49,433 bases of DNA from Bradyrhizobium sp. NAS80.1 (GTDB lineage: Bacteria; Pseudomonadota; Alphaproteobacteria; Rhizobiales; Xanthobacteraceae), in the NCBI RefSeq assembly GCF_001908205.1, contig NZ_LGHL01000059.1, forward strand, positions 1 to 49,433, written 5' to 3'. Of the stretch, positions 27,011 to 36,061 are shown piece by piece. A model generated the notes under the pieces. That model did not search any database. It was given only the letters and a program-made list of their open reading frames with translations, and was not told the origin of the DNA. Position numbers and translations under genes: made by a program. Within the stretch, counting starts at the first letter, position 1, and the number at the start of each line of letters is the position of its first letter.

Positions 27011-27697
27011 CTACGCTTTCGCCCCGCCCCGAAACCCCGTCGCCAGGACGTAGCGCTCGGAGGAATCCTGCCGGCTCGCGGCGGGCTTGACGTGACGCAC
27101 CGTTGCAAAATCGCGCTTGAGCTGGGCGAGCAGCTCGGCGTCGGCGCCGCTCTGGAACGTTTTTGCAAGGAACGTGCCGCCGGGCTTGAGCACATCGCAC
27201 GCAAACGCGGCCGCGGTTTCGACCAAGCCGACGATGCGGAGCTGGTCGGTCTTGCGATGGCCGGTGGTGTTGGCGGCCATGTCGGACATCACGATGTCGG
27301 CGCCGCCGCCCAGCATCGCTGTGAGCTTGTCCGGTGCGTCGTTGTCCATGAAATCGAGCTGCGCGAAATCGACGCCGGGAATCTCAGGCATTTCCAACAG
27401 GTCGATCGCGACGACCTTGCCCTTGCCTTCCGCGGAGCCGACGCGCTTGGCGGCGATCTGGCTCCAGCCGCCGGGTGCCGCGCCGAGGTCGACCACGGCC
27501 ATGCCTGGTTTCAGCAGCCGGAACTTGTCGTCGATCTCCAGAAGCTTGAACGCCGCGCGCGAGCGATAGCCCGCAGCCTTGGCTTTCGCGACATAGGGAT
27601 CGTTGAGCTGGCGCTCCAGCCAGAGCTTTGACGACAATTTGCGCTTGCCGCCGGTCTTGACCTGGACGTGCAAGCGGCCGGTGGTGTCCTTGCCCAT
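27011..27697 (-). CDS. rlmE: 23S rRNA 2'-O-methyltransferase (RlmE/FtsJ)
   Basis: This enzyme methylates U2552 (E. coli numbering) of 23S rRNA late in 50S assembly. The 228-residue protein has the N-terminal catalytic Lys region ([13 protein letters not shown]), the SAM motif [13 protein letters not shown], the Asp in [12 protein letters not shown] and the second Lys in [11 protein letters not shown]. An N-terminal Lys/Arg-rich extension of about 30 residues is usual in the alphaproteobacterial form. Its start is one base after the stop codon of the Ppx/GppA gene, so the two are translationally linked. Confidence 0.95.
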   Translation of the reverse strand: MGKDTTGRLHVQVKTGGKRKLSSKLWLERQLNDPYVAKAKAAGYRSRAAFKLLEIDDKFRLLKPGMAVVDLGAAPGGWSQIAAKRVGSAEGKGKVVAIDLLEMPEIPGVDFAQLDFMDNDAPDKLTAMLGGGADIVMSDMAANTTGHRKTDQLRIVGLVETAAAFACDVLKPGGTFLAKTFQSGADAELLAQLKRDFATVRHVKPAASRQDSSERYVLATGFRGGAKA

Positions 27698-27698
27698 C

Positions 27699-28778
27699 TC
27701 ACCAGCTCCTGAGCGCGCCGTCTTCGCGCATCATCTCGACCAGCATGCCTTCGCGCAGGCCCCGGTCGGCGACGCGCAGGCGCGGCAGCGGAAAGGCACG
27801 GCGGATCGCATCGAGGATGGCGCAGCCGGCCAGCACGAGATCGGCACGCTCGACGCTGATGCAATTGTTGCCGGCGCGCTCCGCGTAGCTCATGCCGAGC
27901 AGCCTGTTGATGGTCGCGGTGATGTCGGCATCGTTCATCCAGATGCTGTCGATGCGGCGGCGATCGTAGCGCAAGAGATTGAGATGGATGCCGGCGAGCG
28001 TCGTCACCGTGCCGGAGGTGCCAAGCAGATGCATGTCCGTGAGATCGCGGCCGTGCTGTTCGGCGAACGGCGCGACGTGGCTGGCGACCTCGCGCTCCAT
28101 CGCCGCGTAGATGTCCGTCGTCACGTCGCGGCCGCCGAACTGCTCGGCGAGCGTGACCACGCCGTACGGGATCGACATCCAGGCTTTGATGCGCGGCTCC
28201 GGATCTTGCCCTGTCGGATCGCGTTCGATCCGCACCAGCTCGGTCGAGCCGCCGCCGATGTCGAACAGGATCGCACCGCGCCCCCTCGGGTCGACCAGCG
28301 GCGAACAGCCGAGCACAGCGAGCGCAGCCTCGGTCTCGCGGTCGATGACCTCGAGCTCGATGCCGGTCTCGGCCGCGACGCGGCTGCGGAAACCTTCCGC
28401 GTTCGAGGCCGCGCGGCAGGCTTCGGTCGCGATCAACCGCAACCGCTTGGCCTTGCGCAAATTGATCTTGTCGCGGCAGATGCTGAGCGCCGCGATGGCA
28501 CGTTCGATCGCGCCCTCGCTGATGCACCCGGTTGCCGAGACGCCCTCGCCGAGCCGGATGATGCGCGAGAAGGAATCGACCACGCGAAAGCCATCGCTGG
28601 TCGGACAGGCGATCAGGAGCCTGCAATTGTTGGTGCCGAGGTCGAGCGCCGCATAGACGCCGGTTCCCGGCGCTTGCGCGCCGACGGCCGGTTCGGAGGC
28701 CAACGCCACCGCCGCCATCGACCCATTCAGCTCACCGTGCGGCGCATGGCCGTCGCGGAGCCGCGTGTGGTCATTCAT
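27699..28778 (-). CDS. Ppx/GppA-family exopolyphosphatase/pppGpp phosphatase
   Basis: The 359-residue protein has the actin-like phosphatase motifs: [26 protein letters not shown] with the catalytic Glu region near TEAC, and [14 protein letters not shown]. These enzymes cleave polyphosphate or the 5' phosphate of pppGpp. ATG 28778 ([10 protein letters not shown]) is chosen; the longer upstream frame is not conserved. The family usually continues into a C-terminal HD-like domain in long forms; this one is the short form. It forms a two-gene operon with rlmE, the arrangement usual in related bacteria. Confidence 0.92.
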   Translation of the reverse strand: MNDHTRLRDGHAPHGELNGSMAAVALASEPAVGAQAPGTGVYAALDLGTNNCRLLIACPTSDGFRVVDSFSRIIRLGEGVSATGCISEGAIERAIAALSICRDKINLRKAKRLRLIATEACRAASNAEGFRSRVAAETGIELEVIDRETEAALAVLGCSPLVDPRGRGAILFDIGGGSTELVRIERDPTGQDPEPRIKAWMSIPYGVVTLAEQFGGRDVTTDIYAAMEREVASHVAPFAEQHGRDLTDMHLLGTSGTVTTLAGIHLNLLRYDRRRIDSIWMNDADITATINRLLGMSYAERAGNNCISVERADLVLAGCAILDAIRRAFPLPRLRVADRGLREGMLVEMMREDGALRSW

Positions 28779-28987
28779 ACAAATTGTCTTTCCGCGGCCG
28801 GTCGGGCCGATCAGGAATTGCTTTTTCGCCTGAAACATTAGCAGCGCGGCGGGCCTGCGCAACAACGCATCACATGGGACCATGCCCATTCGTGCGTTGT
28901 CGTGAACGGGGTGGTGGGTTATCTGAACGGGGTCCGGTCCTCCGCTGCCGCGAAAATGCGCAAATGCCGGCTTTTCAGGTCATTTCC

Positions 28988-31357
28988 ATGCAAGAACACA
29001 CAAAATCGTCGTCGCTCGAAATCGCTATCGCACTGCAAAAATACGGCGTCGGGCAACCGGTCCGCCGCAAGGAGGACGACACGCTGGTGCGCGGCAAGGG
29101 CCGCTACACCGACGATTTCAACCTGCCCGGCCAGGCCTACGCCGTGATCGTCCGATCGACCCATGCCCATGGCGTCATCCGCGGCATCCGCACCGAGGCC
29201 GCCAAGGCGATGCCGGGCCTGCTGGGGGTGTGGACCGGGACGGACCTCGATGCCGCCGGCTATGGTCCGTTCACGTGCGGTCTGCCGCTGAAGAGCCGCG
29301 ACGGCTCGCCCCTGCTCCAGACCAACCGCCAGCCGCTTGCGACCGACAAGGTCCGCTTTGTCGGCGATCCCGTCGCCTTCGTGGTGGCCGAGACCCTGGC
29401 GCAGGCGCGCGATGCGGCCGAAGCCGTCGAGCTCGACATCGACCCGCTGCCGTCGGTGACGGACCCCGAGGAAGCCGCCAAGCCCGGCGCGCCCCTTCTC
29501 TACGACCACATCCCGAACAACGTCGCGCTCGACTACCACTATGGCGACATGGAGAAGGTGAACGCGGCTTTTGCCAGCGCCGCCCACGTGACCAAGGTCG
29601 ATATCGAGAACACCCGCGTCGCCGTGGTCTCGATGGAGCCGCGCGTGGGGCTTGCCTCCTACGACAAGACAACCGAGCGCTACACCATCCAGATGCCGAC
29701 GCAGGGCGTCGCCGGCAACCGCGCCAACCTCGCCAAGAACCTGAAAGTGCCGAACGAGAAGGTGCGCATCCTCACCGCCAATGTCGGCGGCTCCTTCGGC
29801 ATGAAGAACGTCAACTATCCCGAGTACATGTGCATCCTGTATGCGGCCAAGGCGCTGGGACGTCCGGTGAAATGGCTGGACGAGCGCTCGACCAGCTTCC
29901 TTTCCGACAGCCACGGCCGCGCGCAGAAGATCCATGCCGAGTTGGCGCTCGACGCAGAGGGACATTTCCTCGCGGCGAAGCTTTCCGGCTACGGCAATCT
30001 CGGCGCCTACATCACCGGCGTCGCGCCGGGGCCGCTCTCGCTCAACACCGGCAAGAACTTCTCCAGCGTCTATCGCACGCCGCTGATGGCGGTCGACATC
30101 AAGACGGTGTTGACCAACACCACGCTGATGGGCGCCTATCGCGGCGCCGGCCGGCCCGAGGCGAACTACTACATGGAGCGGCTGATCGACCGCGCCGCCG
30201 ACGAGATGGGGATCAACCGGCTGACCTTGCGCAAGCGCAATTTCATCAAGCCGAACCAGATGCCCTTCCCGGCCTCCTCCGGCGTCACCTATGACAGCGG
30301 CGACTTCCAGGCGGTGTTCAACAAGGCGCTTGAAATCTCCGACCACGAGAATTTCGTCAAGCGCAAGAAGGAGAGCAAGAAGGCCGGCAAGCTGCGCGGC
30401 ATCGCTGTCGGCTCCTATCTCGAAGTCACCGCACCGCCGAGCGTCGAGCTCGGCAAGATCGTGTTCGATCCCGACGGCAGCGTGCAGCTCATCACCGGCA
30501 CGCACGACTACGGCCAGGGCCACGCCACGCCGTTCGCACAGGTCCTGTGCGCGCAGCTCGGCGTGCCCTTCGAGAACGTGAAACTGGTGCAGGGCGACAG
30601 CGACATCGTCCACACTGGCAGCGGCACGGGCGGTTCGCGCTCGATCACGGCGAGCGGCATGGCGATCGTGCAGGCGTCAAAACTCGTCATCGAGAAGGGC
30701 AAGCGCGCCGCCGCGCACATGCTGGAAGCGTCCGAGGCCGACATCGAATTCGCCGACGGCAGTTTTACGATTGCCGGTACCGACCGCAGCATCGACATCA
30801 TGGAGCTGGCCAAGCGCCTGCACGACGGCAAGGTTCCGGACGGCGTGCCCGACAGCCTTGACGTCGACCACACCAGCGAGCCGGTGCCGTCGGCCTTTCC
30901 GAACGGCTGCCACGTCGCCGAGGTCGAGATCGATCCCGACACCGGCGTGGTGCAGATCGTGCGCTACAGCGCGGTGAACGATTTCGGCACGGTGATCAAC
31001 CCGATGCTGGTCGCGGGCCAACTCCATGGCGGCGTCGTCCAGGGCATTGGACAAGCGCTGATGGAGCAGATCCGCTACGACGAGAGCGGCCAGCCGATCA
31101 CGGGCTCACTGATGGACTACGCCCTGCCGCGCGCCGAGGACGTCCCGTTCATGACGGTCGGCGATCACCCGGTGCCGGCCACGACCAATCCGCTCGGCAG
31201 CAAGGGTTGCGGCGAAGCCGGCTGTGCCGGCAGCCTGTCAACGGTCGTGAACGCGGTGCTCGATGCACTGTCCGATTACGGCATCAAGCACATCGACATG
31301 CCCCTGACCCCGGAGCGGGTGTGGCGGGCGATCCAGGACGCAAAGGGGGCGGCGTAA
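28988..31357 (+). CDS. Xanthine dehydrogenase-family molybdopterin-binding subunit (CoxL-like)
   Basis: The 789-residue protein is the large catalytic subunit of a molybdenum hydroxylase. It shows the N-terminal GQPVRRKEDDTLVRGKGRYTDD, the cofactor loop VGGSFGMK, the active-site segment AYRGAGRPE (around residue 383, the form II version and not the AYxCSFR of true CO dehydrogenase) and the catalytic Glu in KGCGEAGC (around residue 739). The 2Fe-2S and FAD subunits that normally accompany it are absent on both sides. The start at 28988 is chosen because the family motif follows within about 30 residues. Substrate unknown; aldehyde or heterocycle hydroxylation is expected. Confidence 0.92.
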   Translation: MQEHTKSSSLEIAIALQKYGVGQPVRRKEDDTLVRGKGRYTDDFNLPGQAYAVIVRSTHAHGVIRGIRTEAAKAMPGLLGVWTGTDLDAAGYGPFTCGLPLKSRDGSPLLQTNRQPLATDKVRFVGDPVAFVVAETLAQARDAAEAVELDIDPLPSVTDPEEAAKPGAPLLYDHIPNNVALDYHYGDMEKVNAAFASAAHVTKVDIENTRVAVVSMEPRVGLASYDKTTERYTIQMPTQGVAGNRANLAKNLKVPNEKVRILTANVGGSFGMKNVNYPEYMCILYAAKALGRPVKWLDERSTSFLSDSHGRAQKIHAELALDAEGHFLAAKLSGYGNLGAYITGVAPGPLSLNTGKNFSSVYRTPLMAVDIKTVLTNTTLMGAYRGAGRPEANYYMERLIDRAADEMGINRLTLRKRNFIKPNQMPFPASSGVTYDSGDFQAVFNKALEISDHENFVKRKKESKKAGKLRGIAVGSYLEVTAPPSVELGKIVFDPDGSVQLITGTHDYGQGHATPFAQVLCAQLGVPFENVKLVQGDSDIVHTGSGTGGSRSITASGMAIVQASKLVIEKGKRAAAHMLEASEADIEFADGSFTIAGTDRSIDIMELAKRLHDGKVPDGVPDSLDVDHTSEPVPSAFPNGCHVAEVEIDPDTGVVQIVRYSAVNDFGTVINPMLVAGQLHGGVVQGIGQALMEQIRYDESGQPITGSLMDYALPRAEDVPFMTVGDHPVPATTNPLGSKGCGEAGCAGSLSTVVNAVLDALSDYGIKHIDMPLTPERVWRAIQDAKGAA

Positions 31358-31403
31358 GGCCTACGCTCTCGGAGAGTCGCGCGCCGCGTCCACACCCACC
31401 GCT

Positions 31404-31504
31404 GTCATCGCCCGCGAAGGCGGGCGATCCAGTATTCCAGAGACGGCGCGGCAAGAGCCGAGAAGCTGCGGCGTACTGGATGCCCCGCCTTCGCGGGGCA
31501 TGAC
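31404..31504. repeat. Palindromic repeat, GTCATCGCCCGC/GCGGGGCATGAC family
   Basis: Outer hairpins CGCCCGCGAAGGCGGGCG and GCCCCGCCTTCGCGGGGC, linked by a segment with CCAGTATTCCAG and TACTGGAT. An inverted second copy begins at 49233 and is interrupted by the insertion sequence at the right end. Confidence 0.85.
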
Positions 31505-31554
31505 ACCGTCTTTTGGGGCAAGTGCGTACTACCCGACTGCCTCCGACCCGCGCC

Positions 31555-32355
31555 TTACGCCGCCGCCTGCTCGCGCGGCTGATAGATCGCCGTGTGCTGG
31601 CAATGCGCCAGTGGCGTCGTGCCGTTGGCGACGACGAGCGCGTCGAGCTCGACGAAGCGGTGGCCCTTCTTCTCGTAGTTCGCGGTGACCCGCGCCCGCG
31701 CGGTGATCTCGTCGCCGGCGCGTGCGGCTGACAGCAGCTGCATGCGGCTGCCGACGTGGATCCACGGCCCCAGGATCGTATTGTCCACCAGCACGCGGTT
31801 CATGACGCGCTGGATCAGGCCGGGATGACCGAGCCCTTCGCGCGCGAAGATCGGATCGGCCTCCCTGATATCGGCGAGATAATCGGTCGCCTCCTGTCCG
31901 GCCCAGCGTCGGGGCGTCGTGCCCAGCCTTTTGCCGGTCTCGAATGTCGCGGGACTCACGGGCTTGCGCTCGGCGACCGCAGCGACCTCGACGTAGTCGC
32001 CTAGCGAAACCGCAGGCGCGACGGCCGGCAGCGAGGCCGTTCCCGTTGCGCAGAGCTCGGTGCGGCTGAACACCTCGATCGTGAGAAGCCCGTCGTGCTC
32101 GGTCGCCTCGACATCGGAGGTCTCGCCGTCATAGACCGGCTTGATGAAACGGGCCTCGATCAGCCCGCGCGACAGGAAATCGCGGCCCCAGCGCGCCACC
32201 GGCACATGCATCATGTAGGCGAAGACATCGACGCCCGGGACCAGCCCGCCGGAGAAACCGAAGCGGCGCGCCACCGTGTTGTCATGCATCTTGTTTTCGG
32301 ATTGTTTTGCGGTGTTGTAGGCCTCGACGCGGTAGGTTTCGAGCCGGTTCGGCAT
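31555..32355 (-). CDS. Double-hotdog-fold protein, MaoC-like, unknown function
   Basis: The 266-residue protein looks like two hotdog domains. The first half carries a MaoC-related segment (DNTVARRFGFSGGLVPGVDVFAYM) where MaoC hydratases have their active-site Asp and His; here the pattern is altered (Asn-Thr and Val-Pro-Gly instead of Asp/His). The second half (IHVGSRMQLLSAARAGDEI, then EKKGHRFVELDALVV) is a second hotdog strand set. A substrate such as an acyl-CoA is plausible but not shown. It is convergent with the CoxL-like gene and separated from it by a repeat. Confidence 0.7.
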   Translation of the reverse strand: MPNRLETYRVEAYNTAKQSENKMHDNTVARRFGFSGGLVPGVDVFAYMMHVPVARWGRDFLSRGLIEARFIKPVYDGETSDVEATEHDGLLTIEVFSRTELCATGTASLPAVAPAVSLGDYVEVAAVAERKPVSPATFETGKRLGTTPRRWAGQEATDYLADIREADPIFAREGLGHPGLIQRVMNRVLVDNTILGPWIHVGSRMQLLSAARAGDEITARARVTANYEKKGHRFVELDALVVANGTTPLAHCQHTAIYQPREQAAA

Positions 32356-32462
32356 GAGGTCATCTTCCCTTTGTTCTTGCTATTTCGCCCCCGATGGTAG
32401 GCCCTGAGGAACTGGGGTCAATCCCCTCGCCTTTGCGGCCCGAATGGGGTACCACGCGGCGA

Positions 32463-32966
32463 ATGACTGACACCCCCACCCGCATCTATGTCGACGCCGA
32501 CGCCTGTCCGGTGAAGGACGAGATCTACCGCGTCGCGATCCGGCACGGCGTGCCCGTGAGCGTGGTCGCCGGCAATTTCATCCGCGTGCCGCAGGATCCG
32601 CTGATCGAGCGCATCGCCGCAGGCGCGGACATGGACGCCGCCGACGACTGGATCGCGGAGCGCGCTCGGCCCGGCGACGTAGTCGTGACATCAGACATTC
32701 CGCTCGCCAGCCGCTGCGTGAAGACCGGTGCGGACGTGATCGCACCGAACGGAAAGCTGTTCACGGAAGAATCGATCGGGATGACGCTGGCGGTCCGCAA
32801 TTTGATGACGGATTTGCGCTCGGCGGGCGAAGTCACGGGTGGACCAAGGTCCTTCGCGCCACGCGACCGCTCCGCCTTCCTCTCGGCGCTCGACCAGACG
32901 CTGCGCCGGATCCAGCGCCGCCGCACTGAACAGGCCGCAATGAGCCAGAATTCGAGCCAAGGCTGA
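32463..32966 (+). CDS. YaiI/YqxD-family protein (DUF188)
   Basis: The 167-residue protein has the signature [17 protein letters not shown] at its start, the acidic cluster [23 protein letters not shown] in the middle, and [19 protein letters not shown] at the end. The acidic layout resembles PIN-like nucleases, but no function is established. ATG 32463 is the family start. It ends three bases before the ABC-F gene, so the two are co-transcribed. Confidence 0.92.
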   Translation: MTDTPTRIYVDADACPVKDEIYRVAIRHGVPVSVVAGNFIRVPQDPLIERIAAGADMDAADDWIAERARPGDVVVTSDIPLASRCVKTGADVIAPNGKLFTEESIGMTLAVRNLMTDLRSAGEVTGGPRSFAPRDRSAFLSALDQTLRRIQRRRTEQAAMSQNSSQG

Positions 32967-32969
32967 TTC

Positions 32970-34781
32970 ATGGCGCCGCCGCTGATCCAACTGAAAGACA
33001 TCAAGCTGACCTTTGGCGGTACGCCGCTCCTGAGCGGCGTCGAGCTCAATGTCGCACCGGGCGAACGCGTCTGCCTGATCGGCCGCAACGGCTCGGGCAA
33101 GTCGACGCTGCTGAAGATCGCAGCGGGCATCGTCGAGCCCGATGCCGGCACGCGCTTCGTGCAGCCGGGCGCTACCGTTCGCTATTTGCAGCAGGAGCCG
33201 GATTTCGGCGACCACAAGACCACACTCGCCTATGTCGAGGCAGGCCTTGCGCCCGGCGACGACCATCATCAGGCGCGCTATCTGCTGGAGCAGCTCGGGC
33301 TCACAGGCGACGAGAACCCGCAAAAACTCTCCGGCGGTGAAGCGCGCCGCGCGGCGCTGGCGTGTGTGCTGGCGCCCTCGCCTGACATCCTGCTGCTCGA
33401 CGAGCCGACCAACCATCTGGATCTCTCCACCATCGAATGGCTGGAAAAGGAGCTCGACAGCCGCCGCAGCGCGCTGGTGCTGATCAGCCACGATCGCCGC
33501 TTCCTCACCAATCTCTCTCGTTCGACCGCGTGGCTCGACCGCGGCAAGATCAAGCAAATCGATCGCGGCTTTGCATCATTCGAGACCTGGCGCGACGAGG
33601 TGCTGGCCGAGGAAGAGCGCGACCAGCACAAGCTCGACCGCAAGATTGTCGACGAGGAACACTGGCTGCGCCACGGCGTCTCCGGCCGGCGCAAGCGCAA
33701 CGTCAAGCGGCTCGCCAACCTGCATGCGCTGCGCGACCAGCGTCGCAACTATCGCGGCACGGCTGGCAGCGCCACGCTCGCCGCCGCCGAGGCCGAGCAA
33801 TCCGGCAAGCTGGTGATCGAGGCGAAGAACGTCACCAAGGCCTATGGCGAGCGCAAGATCATCGAGAACTTCTCCACCCGCATCCAGCGCGGCGACCGGC
33901 TCGGCGTCATCGGGCCGAACGGCGCCGGCAAGACCACGCTGGTCAATCTGCTCACCGGCGGCGCGGAGCCGGACTCCGGCACGGTGCGGCTCGGCGCCAA
34001 TCTGGAGATGGCGACACTCGACCAGCACCGCGAAAGCCTCGATCCCAAATCGACGCTTGCGGAGGCGCTGACCGGCGGCCGCGGCGATCATGTCATGGTC
34101 GGCGGCAAGCCGAAGCACGTCGTCGGCTACATGAAGGACTTCCTGTTCGCGCAGGAGCAGCGCGGCACGCCGCTCGAGGTGCTCTCCGGCGGCGAGCGCG
34201 GCCGCCTGATGCTGGCGCGCGCGCTGGCGAAGCCGTCGAACCTTCTGGTGCTGGACGAGCCGACCAACGATCTCGATCTCGAGACCCTCGACGTGCTCGA
34301 GGAGATGCTCGGCGATTACGAGGGCACGGTGATCCTGATCAGTCACGACCGCGATTTCCTCGACCGCGTCGTCACCTCGGTGATCGCGCCGGAAGGCAAT
34401 GGCAAGTGGATCGAATATGCCGGCGGCTACAGCGACATGCTGGCGCAGCGCGGTGCGGACCTCAAGCGCGAGACGGCGAAGGCGCAGGCCCCCGCCGAGA
34501 AGAAGGAGGAGCGTCTAACCGCTCCCGCCGCCGCGCCAAAACGGCGACTGAGCTTCAACGAGAAGCATGCGCTGGAAACCTTGCCGAAGAAGATGGAAAC
34601 GTTGCACGCGGACATCGCAAAACTGCAGCGCGTGCTCGACGATCCCAACCTCTACGCCAAGGATCGCAAGAAATTTGACGACACCTCGGCCGCCATCGCC
34701 AAGGCGCATGACGAACTGTCCGCAGCCGAGGAACGCTGGCTCGAACTGGAAATGCTCCGCGAAGAGATTGAACAGGCTTAA
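32970..34781 (+). CDS. ABC-F family ATPase (Uup-like)
   Basis: The 603-residue soluble protein has two ATP-binding cassettes: Walker A GRNGSGKST (about 45) and GPNGAGKTT, signature LSGGE in both, and Walker B LLLDEPTNHLD and LVLDEPTNDLD. There is no membrane domain. A C-terminal coiled coil (EKKEERL..., then AKDRKKFDDTSAAIAKAHDEL) matches the Uup type. ABC-F proteins act on the ribosome or on DNA structures rather than in transport. It is directly downstream of YaiI/YqxD. Confidence 0.93.
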   Translation: MAPPLIQLKDIKLTFGGTPLLSGVELNVAPGERVCLIGRNGSGKSTLLKIAAGIVEPDAGTRFVQPGATVRYLQQEPDFGDHKTTLAYVEAGLAPGDDHHQARYLLEQLGLTGDENPQKLSGGEARRAALACVLAPSPDILLLDEPTNHLDLSTIEWLEKELDSRRSALVLISHDRRFLTNLSRSTAWLDRGKIKQIDRGFASFETWRDEVLAEEERDQHKLDRKIVDEEHWLRHGVSGRRKRNVKRLANLHALRDQRRNYRGTAGSATLAAAEAEQSGKLVIEAKNVTKAYGERKIIENFSTRIQRGDRLGVIGPNGAGKTTLVNLLTGGAEPDSGTVRLGANLEMATLDQHRESLDPKSTLAEALTGGRGDHVMVGGKPKHVVGYMKDFLFAQEQRGTPLEVLSGGERGRLMLARALAKPSNLLVLDEPTNDLDLETLDVLEEMLGDYEGTVILISHDRDFLDRVVTSVIAPEGNGKWIEYAGGYSDMLAQRGADLKRETAKAQAPAEKKEERLTAPAAAPKRRLSFNEKHALETLPKKMETLHADIAKLQRVLDDPNLYAKDRKKFDDTSAAIAKAHDELSAAEERWLELEMLREEIEQA

Positions 34782-34784
34782 ATC

Positions 34785-34866
34785 GTAGGATGGGTAGAGC
34801 GCAGCGAGACCCATCGCGCAAAGGGAATTGGTTCTGATGGGTTTCGCTTCGCTCTACCCATCCTAC
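34785..34866. repeat. Palindromic repeat GTAGGATGGGTAGAGC, copy 1
   Basis: Begins GTAGGATGGGTAGAGC and ends with the inverse GCTCTACCCATCCTAC. The same element with the same orientation follows at 35977, so the two frame the DSD1-type gene. Confidence 0.85.
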
Positions 34867-34889
34867 AGGGCCGAAAACAGAGAGATCAC

Positions 34890-35969
34890 ATGACCACTCC
34901 CCTCGCAGCAAAGATCGCGCGCGAATACGGCACGCCCTGTGCCGTCATCGACATGGACAAGGTCGAGCGCAACATCGCGCGAATCCAGAAGGCCTGCGAT
35001 GACGCCGGTGTCGCCAACCGCCCGCACATCAAGACGCACAAGAACCCGACGATCGCGAAGATGCAGATCGCAGGCGGCGCCAAAGGCATCACCTGCCAGA
35101 AGCTCGGCGAGGCCGAGATCATGGCCAATGCCGGCATCGACGACATCCTGATCAGCTACAACCTGCTGGGCGAAGAGAAGATGGCCCGCCTCGGCGCGCT
35201 GCAGGCCAAGGCGAATATGACGGTCGCCGCCGACAACTCGACCGTCGTCGCTGGTCTGCCCAAGGCTGCTGCGGCGTCGGGCCGTCCGCTCTCGGTCGTG
35301 GTCGAGTGCGACACGGGCCGCAAGCGTGCCGGCGTCGAGACGCCGGCCGAAGCGATTGCGCTGGCGCGCGAGATCGCCGCATCCAAGGGACTGCAATTCG
35401 CCGGCTTCATGATGTATCCGACCGAGACCGGCTGGGCCGACGCGCAGAAGTTCTATGACGAGGCGCTGGCCGGCGTGCGCGCGCACGGGCTGGACGCGAG
35501 GATCGTCTCGACCGGCGGCACGCCGAACCTGAAGAATCTCGGCAAGCTCAACGGTGGTACCGAGCATCGCTTCGGCACTTACATCTACAACGACCGCATG
35601 CAGGTTGCGGCCGGCGTCGCCAGCTGGGACGACTGCGCGCTGCACATCTATTCGACGGTGGTCAGCCGTGCCGCGCCCGAGCGCGGGATCCTCGACGCCG
35701 GCTCGAAGACGCTGACGTCGGACACCGGCGGGCTCGACGGCCACGGCCTGATCCTGGAGCACCCCGAAGCCAAGATCGCCCGCTTCGCCGAGGAGCACGG
35801 CTTCCTCGATCTCTCCCGCAGCAACACGCGTCCCAATGTCGGCGACGTCGTCCGCATCGTGCCGAACCACGTCTGCGTCGTCGTCAACATGATGGACGAG
35901 GTGGTGATGGTGCGCGGCGAGGAGATCATCGGCACGCTCCCGGTCGCGGCGCGGGGGAAGCTGCGGTAG
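34890..35969 (+). CDS. DSD1-family PLP enzyme (D-threonine aldolase/D-serine dehydratase type)
   Basis: The 359-residue enzyme has an alanine-racemase-like barrel with the PLP lysine in RPHIKTHK (Lys48) and CDTGRKRAG. The C-terminal domain has the metal-site element PNHVCVVVN (His at about 326, Cys at about 328) and DEVVMVRGEEIIG. A His/Cys pair binds zinc in D-serine dehydratases of this family, while D-threonine aldolases usually have His/Asp. A D-serine dehydratase-like or mixed activity is therefore as likely as aldolase. It is framed by two copies of one palindromic repeat. Confidence 0.88.
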   Translation: MTTPLAAKIAREYGTPCAVIDMDKVERNIARIQKACDDAGVANRPHIKTHKNPTIAKMQIAGGAKGITCQKLGEAEIMANAGIDDILISYNLLGEEKMARLGALQAKANMTVAADNSTVVAGLPKAAAASGRPLSVVVECDTGRKRAGVETPAEAIALAREIAASKGLQFAGFMMYPTETGWADAQKFYDEALAGVRAHGLDARIVSTGGTPNLKNLGKLNGGTEHRFGTYIYNDRMQVAAGVASWDDCALHIYSTVVSRAAPERGILDAGSKTLTSDTGGLDGHGLILEHPEAKIARFAEEHGFLDLSRSNTRPNVGDVVRIVPNHVCVVVNMMDEVVMVRGEEIIGTLPVAARGKLR

Positions 35970-35976
35970 GCGGTTC

Positions 35977-36061
35977 GTAGGATGGGTAGAGCGAAGCGAA
36001 ACCCATCGGCACTTGGCGGGTGCTGGAAATGATGGGTTTCGCTTCGCTCTACCCATCCTAC
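35977..36061. repeat. Palindromic repeat GTAGGATGGGTAGAGC, copy 2
   Basis: Same family as 34785-34866. Its last bases include the stop codon of the flavoprotein gene encoded on the minus strand (36058-36060), so the repeat has been adopted as the end of that gene. Confidence 0.85.

Noticed and set aside
28919..30613. Open frame of about 564 codons antisense to the CoxL-like gene
   Set aside because: It overlaps a clearly conserved protein on the other strand and resembles no family.
28988..31357. True carbon monoxide dehydrogenase large subunit
   Set aside because: The active-site segment is AYRGAGR and not AYxCSFR, and the coxM/coxS partners are missing.
33437..34678. Open frame of about 413 codons inside the ABC-F gene
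   Set aside because: It is Arg/His/Ala-rich and out of frame with two intact ATPase cassettes.
34863..36056. Antisense frame of about 397 codons over the DSD1-type gene
   Set aside because: It is a shadow of the PLP enzyme, and its ends lie in palindromic repeats.
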